NCBI GenBank assembly: GCA_008973525.1
Contig: WACJ01000503.1
Span: forward strand, 2,790,001-2,854,000
Direction: 5' to 3'
DNA length: 64,000 nucleotides
Source: Stenopsyche tienmushanensis
Taxonomy: Eukaryota > Arthropoda > Insecta > Trichoptera > Stenopsychidae
Shown: one piece after another, positions 60,941 to 64,000 of the stretch
Position numbering within the stretch: the stretch's first letter is position 1
How the letters are laid out: every line of letters starts with the position of its first letter
Made by a program: the position numbers and the translations under genes
Notes under the pieces: model-generated
Seen by the model: only the letters and a program-made list of their open reading frames with translations
What the model was told of the DNA's origin: nothing
The model's database searches: none

Positions 60941-61006
60941 GCCTAATGCAATCCCGAAATCCCGGGATCGAAATTTTGGCTCGGGATTGGATTCCCTAAC
61001 TACGAA

Positions 61007-62009
61007 TAAGTTTCGCATAGAATTAAACGGAAACAAGATAATTTAATAATCTTAATTAAGACTTGTTTACAAAACAATGCAATTCATCGAACTTTCTGGA
61101 AAATTAACGATTTCCTTAAAATAAGATTCGCGAAAAAATTACATGGTTGGCGAAGGACACAAAACCATTGACAATAAAAATACTCAATAGAAAAAAAATG
61201 TGGTATATGTATCTTTATTCAAATATCATAATTTAAACGATTTTGTAAACCATAAGGAAATCCTAGAACTAACGACAAATAATATCAACGAAGATGAAAT
61301 TTTAGCGTAATATATGTTAAAAACGACAAAAATGTATACATAAATTTTCTTATTAATAAAAAGAAAATGACTTACAAGATCCTCAAAAATTGCACACGCG
61401 ATCAAGTTTTGTAATGATAAAATTTTTCCTCGTAATGCATTTATAAAGACTCGGTCCATGTTTATAAATTGACCCATTGACTCTTGATTTTTTTTAGTTT
61501 TTATATTATCACAAAGCTTATTGCTTTTTTTAATACCTAACTGTACAGATATCCTTCAAATTGAACGATAAAGAAAAACATGCGACATAGTTTCCTTTTA
61601 AAAAACAAATTATTTAATTTAAAATAAATTTGGTTTTGTTGGTTAAATTAATGGCTATACAAAATATGATGAAGTATACCTAGTAAAGACTGTTCTTAAT
61701 TAATTACGTCCAGGGATACTGATTTCTTGAAGATTTTCAATTTTCGAGAAATGAGAATTTTCAACGTCGTTTCTCAAATTTCTCAAAGAGAAATTTTGTT
61801 AAATAAAAGAATGTATGTAAATTAAAATCGCATGCCATCTAAAATTCGCTCGACGGGGTGACACTCAGTTTTTAACGTAATTAAATATGTGTTTTTTTTT
61901 TAATATACTAGATATGATAAATATATAGATATTTGTGACATATAGGGAGTAGTAATTTGAGTTCAATTCGCAAACCGATTGATCGCGAGCCTCTTATGAA
62001 ATCTTAACA
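61007..62009. other. AT-rich stretch, one possible exon
   Basis: No firm feature. On the minus strand, an ATG at 61477 opens 36 codons ending at a GT donor near 61375, which I do not recognise and list under rejected observations. Confidence 0.4.
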
Positions 62010-62360
62010 TACCTACTAAGAGCGAGATTCTATGAACTTGAAGATATCGTTAAAAGCTCCGGGCGCATTTTCTCCCGAAGCTATTATAAGAAACCCTATT
62101 AGAAGAAGGAGTGAATAACCATCAGGTCTGGTGTCTGATCGGCCCGTATACTGACTCAGCTCCTCACGTTCGAACCCCATGCCCGTACCTTTACAGAACA
62201 AGATCTGCGTCCATGTGCGGATCTCTGTATAGGCATTTCGAAGTCGTGGAAAGCTTAAATCTGAAAAGCGAAACCCCAAATCGCCCGTGCTTTGGGGTGC
62301 TTGGATGTCCTATGATCCGAGACAAGTCAGCGCCAACGTAGGCGATTTCTAATCGATGGA
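62010..62360 (-). mobile_element. R1-like LINE fragment, copy 2
   Basis: The minus strand reads GFRFSDLSFPRLRNAYTEIR in a frame at 62016-62279. At the DNA level it parallels 63100-63160: AGATTT..GCTTTCC..GA.....GA.TGCC.AT.C.GAGATCCG. It is therefore a second, more diverged copy of the same LINE 3' coding region. Confidence 0.5.
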
Positions 62361-63830
62361 ATGAAAATGAGTTCGACGGGTAACAGTGACTTCCCAGTCT
62401 TTCGGTCCCTTTAAGATAGGGACTATTACCCCGCGCTGCTGTGCAATCTGACCCGGAAATCTCGGACTAACCATACATATTGCTTTTTACCATTATTTTA
62501 ACCCACGGGCGCGTTACGTGCAATGCTTCTAGGTGTCCATCCTTTTCACACTGCGTCCTTCAGAAGAAGCGAGGCATCAACAAGAATACTGGCTTCTAGC
62601 TAACATACATCCGAAGATGCGGGGAAAAGGAAACAAATAAAATGAAATTTGGAACTACCAGCGAAGCTACTACCACCACGAGTCCAACCTCAGCTCGAAG
62701 GGGCCGCAGTAGATGTCGAACTGCAGGGCCACCTCTTTCCCATGGTAATTGTACTGGTTTCGGTCATTCGTAGTACCTAGTCACGGGAAGAGTCACCGTT
62801 CGGGTGGCAGAATTGTTCGCCCATGTGCGCCATAGGTTGTCGATGATAATGGTGTCGCCTTTTGCACAGATTTCTTCTTTATCTCCCAATAATCAGCAGT
62901 TCTGCATTCCATCCCGGCAACAGGGTAATCCGCGCATCACAACACCGTGATCTGGGCTACCTCAGCATCATTTGATAAACAAACCGACAAGCTCTACTCT
63001 GCATTATTACCCCACTGTTGCCCACGGACGTAAGGTAGCCTCCCCTCCTGGGTGAACATGTACACAGAACATGTTAATGCGTCCATGCGTACACAGAACA
63101 TATTCATGAACGGATCTCCGCATGGGCACTCCAAGATCTGGGAAAGCCCAAATCTATATAACAAAGCCCTAAACTGCCCGTTTCCTATAAAAAGTTGAGA
63201 TGTCCAGTAATTTGGAACGACCCAGTGACATCTAAGACGGTGCCTAACCGAGGGGAAGAATAGTGAGAGGTGCCAATCTGAAGTTAACGCGGACCACCTC
63301 TCCTGTCGGCTATCTATTACTGCTTCTTTAACGTATCGACGGAGGACTCGGAACACGTTTAGGGCGTAGGCATTTGTGGGAACGCTTATTCTTCCAATTT
63401 TCAGTGTGGAACCGTTCTCTGCGAGGAATTTTGCCGCAACGCAGCTCCAGTGGAAAGACTCCAGGCAGGATCGGGAGACATTCCGCGGAGGCCATTCCTT
63501 TGTTATTATTCTGAGAGGGAAGCGTTGCCCTCTTAATAATATAGACTGTTTTACTTGGGTGCTCGCTCTTTGCGCCTAAACCCCCGCCGCGTAGGCAGCA
63601 ATGGTAAAGTGTACACCCCGATATATGATCAGCAGGGAACGACCATTTAGATCCTAGTTAAACCTATGTATGAGGTCGTCTCCACGATTTTGATTTTGTC
63701 ACCGCAGTCTTTTCACTGTTGAGAAGTAGTCCTTGATTTGAAGGAGAGCCTGTTGAGCCTCCATTCTCGGAACTTCCCCAGAAGCTCAACGTGCTTAATC
63801 CAAGAGAAGAGGCTTGCTAACTCCCCTAAA
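62361..63830 (-). mobile_element. R1-like LINE, decayed 3' part
   Basis: The best piece is the minus-strand frame 63356-62994 with YWTSQLFIGNGQFRALLYRF followed by GLSQILECPCGDP. This corresponds to the post-RT region of R1/Waldo-type LINEs (TGHGxFxxYLHRFxLxxxPxCxC). Upstream on the minus strand (63570-63830) further short pieces such as LPLLPTRRG and an ETTSYIGL motif are consistent with the part between RT and this region, but stops are frequent. Composition is less AT-rich than the flanks. Confidence 0.55.
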
Positions 63831-64000
63831 CTATACCAATACACGTTTTTTTTATAAATATTATTGAAATATGTTTTTTGACTAATTTAAAAAAATCTAA
63901 ATATCTCTTTTAGAGGTTTCGAATTTATCTAAATCTCCTCAAGACCAGATTTACGGATATACAAAAAAGTCTTATATGAGTTCTGTGATTCAAATAAATG

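Larger units (their letters stand above)
59637..60998 (+). mobile_element. hAT element, outer copy
   Basis: Left end TAGGGAATCCAATCCAATCC and right end, read backwards, TAGGGAATCCAATCCCGAGC form terminal inverted repeats. Flanking 8-bp sequences ACTACAAG and ACTACGAA agree at six of eight positions, as expected for an old hAT target duplication. Inside, the plus strand reads ASLASKIRSRLNDETLDALM then LLRAYF at about 60180-60260, the hAT C-terminal dimerisation region. Internal CCCGGGAT repeats are abundant. It is interrupted by a MITE from 59930 and by another hAT at 60469-60940. Confidence 0.75.

Noticed and set aside
61375..61477. Minus-strand 36-codon frame ending at a GT donor (MGQFINMDRVFINALRG...)
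   Set aside because: Looks like a possible first exon, but no family is recognised and no continuing exon to the left fits; not reported as a gene.
1..64000. CRISPR arrays, bacterial operons, tRNA or rRNA genes
   Set aside because: Searched by eye; none seen. The window is eukaryotic nuclear DNA, and no cloverleaf-type tRNA sequence with A and B boxes was recognised.

Overview
The window is nuclear DNA from an insect, most likely a small-intron, AT-rich genome with a heavy load of DNA transposons. The grounds are: spliced genes with GT-AG introns and AATAAA poly(A) signals; eight genes whose closest remembered relatives are animal, and for Nf1 and the P450 insect, proteins; and a transposon mix typical of insects (piggyBac/TTAA elements, Tigger/pogo, mariner, Helitron, hAT, jockey, RTE, R1-like). 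I cannot fix the order or species. All homologies come from reading translated exons against families I know; no search was run.

Layout. Minus strand 636-5515: the first seven coding exons of neurofibromin (Nf1), which runs off the left edge. Plus 5977-6438: COX16, divergent from Nf1. 6439-11459: AT-rich intergenic DNA with repeat fragments. Minus 11460-34143: swm (RBM26/27 family RNA-binding protein), 24 exons in one unbroken reading frame of 1105 codons. Its introns hold most of the transposons in the window: two piggyBac copies, a Helitron, three Tigger copies, a Tc1/mariner copy and several TTAA MITEs. Plus 35531-38242: NDUFAF3, six exons, divergent from swm. Minus 39628-43694: RRP1, ten exons. 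Plus 44488-44973: TMA16, one exon, divergent from RRP1. Minus 45983-48970: BORCS5, six exons, one of them with a GC donor. Minus 52175-55585: a microsomal cytochrome P450, seven exons. 55800-64000: transposon-rich DNA holding a decayed jockey LINE directly upstream of the P450, a hAT element with a second hAT element inside it, and two fragments of an R1-like LINE.

The genes are housekeeping functions that are not one pathway: Ras-GAP signalling (Nf1), mitochondrial respiratory-complex assembly (COX16, NDUFAF3), mRNA metabolism (swm), 60S ribosome biogenesis (RRP1, TMA16), lysosome positioning (BORCS5) and oxidative metabolism (P450). Three of them form head-to-head pairs (Nf1/COX16, swm/NDUFAF3, RRP1/TMA16); the RRP1/TMA16 pair joins two genes of the same pathway.

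The most notable observations are a Tigger copy inside a swm intron that carries a 41-bp near-perfect piece of a swm coding exon; a jockey element and a Tigger end packed directly upstream of the P450; a proline in place of the conserved I-helix threonine in that P450; at least six TTAA-flanked (piggyBac-type) repeat families, one retaining a shared 29-codon ORF; and several datable nested insertions.
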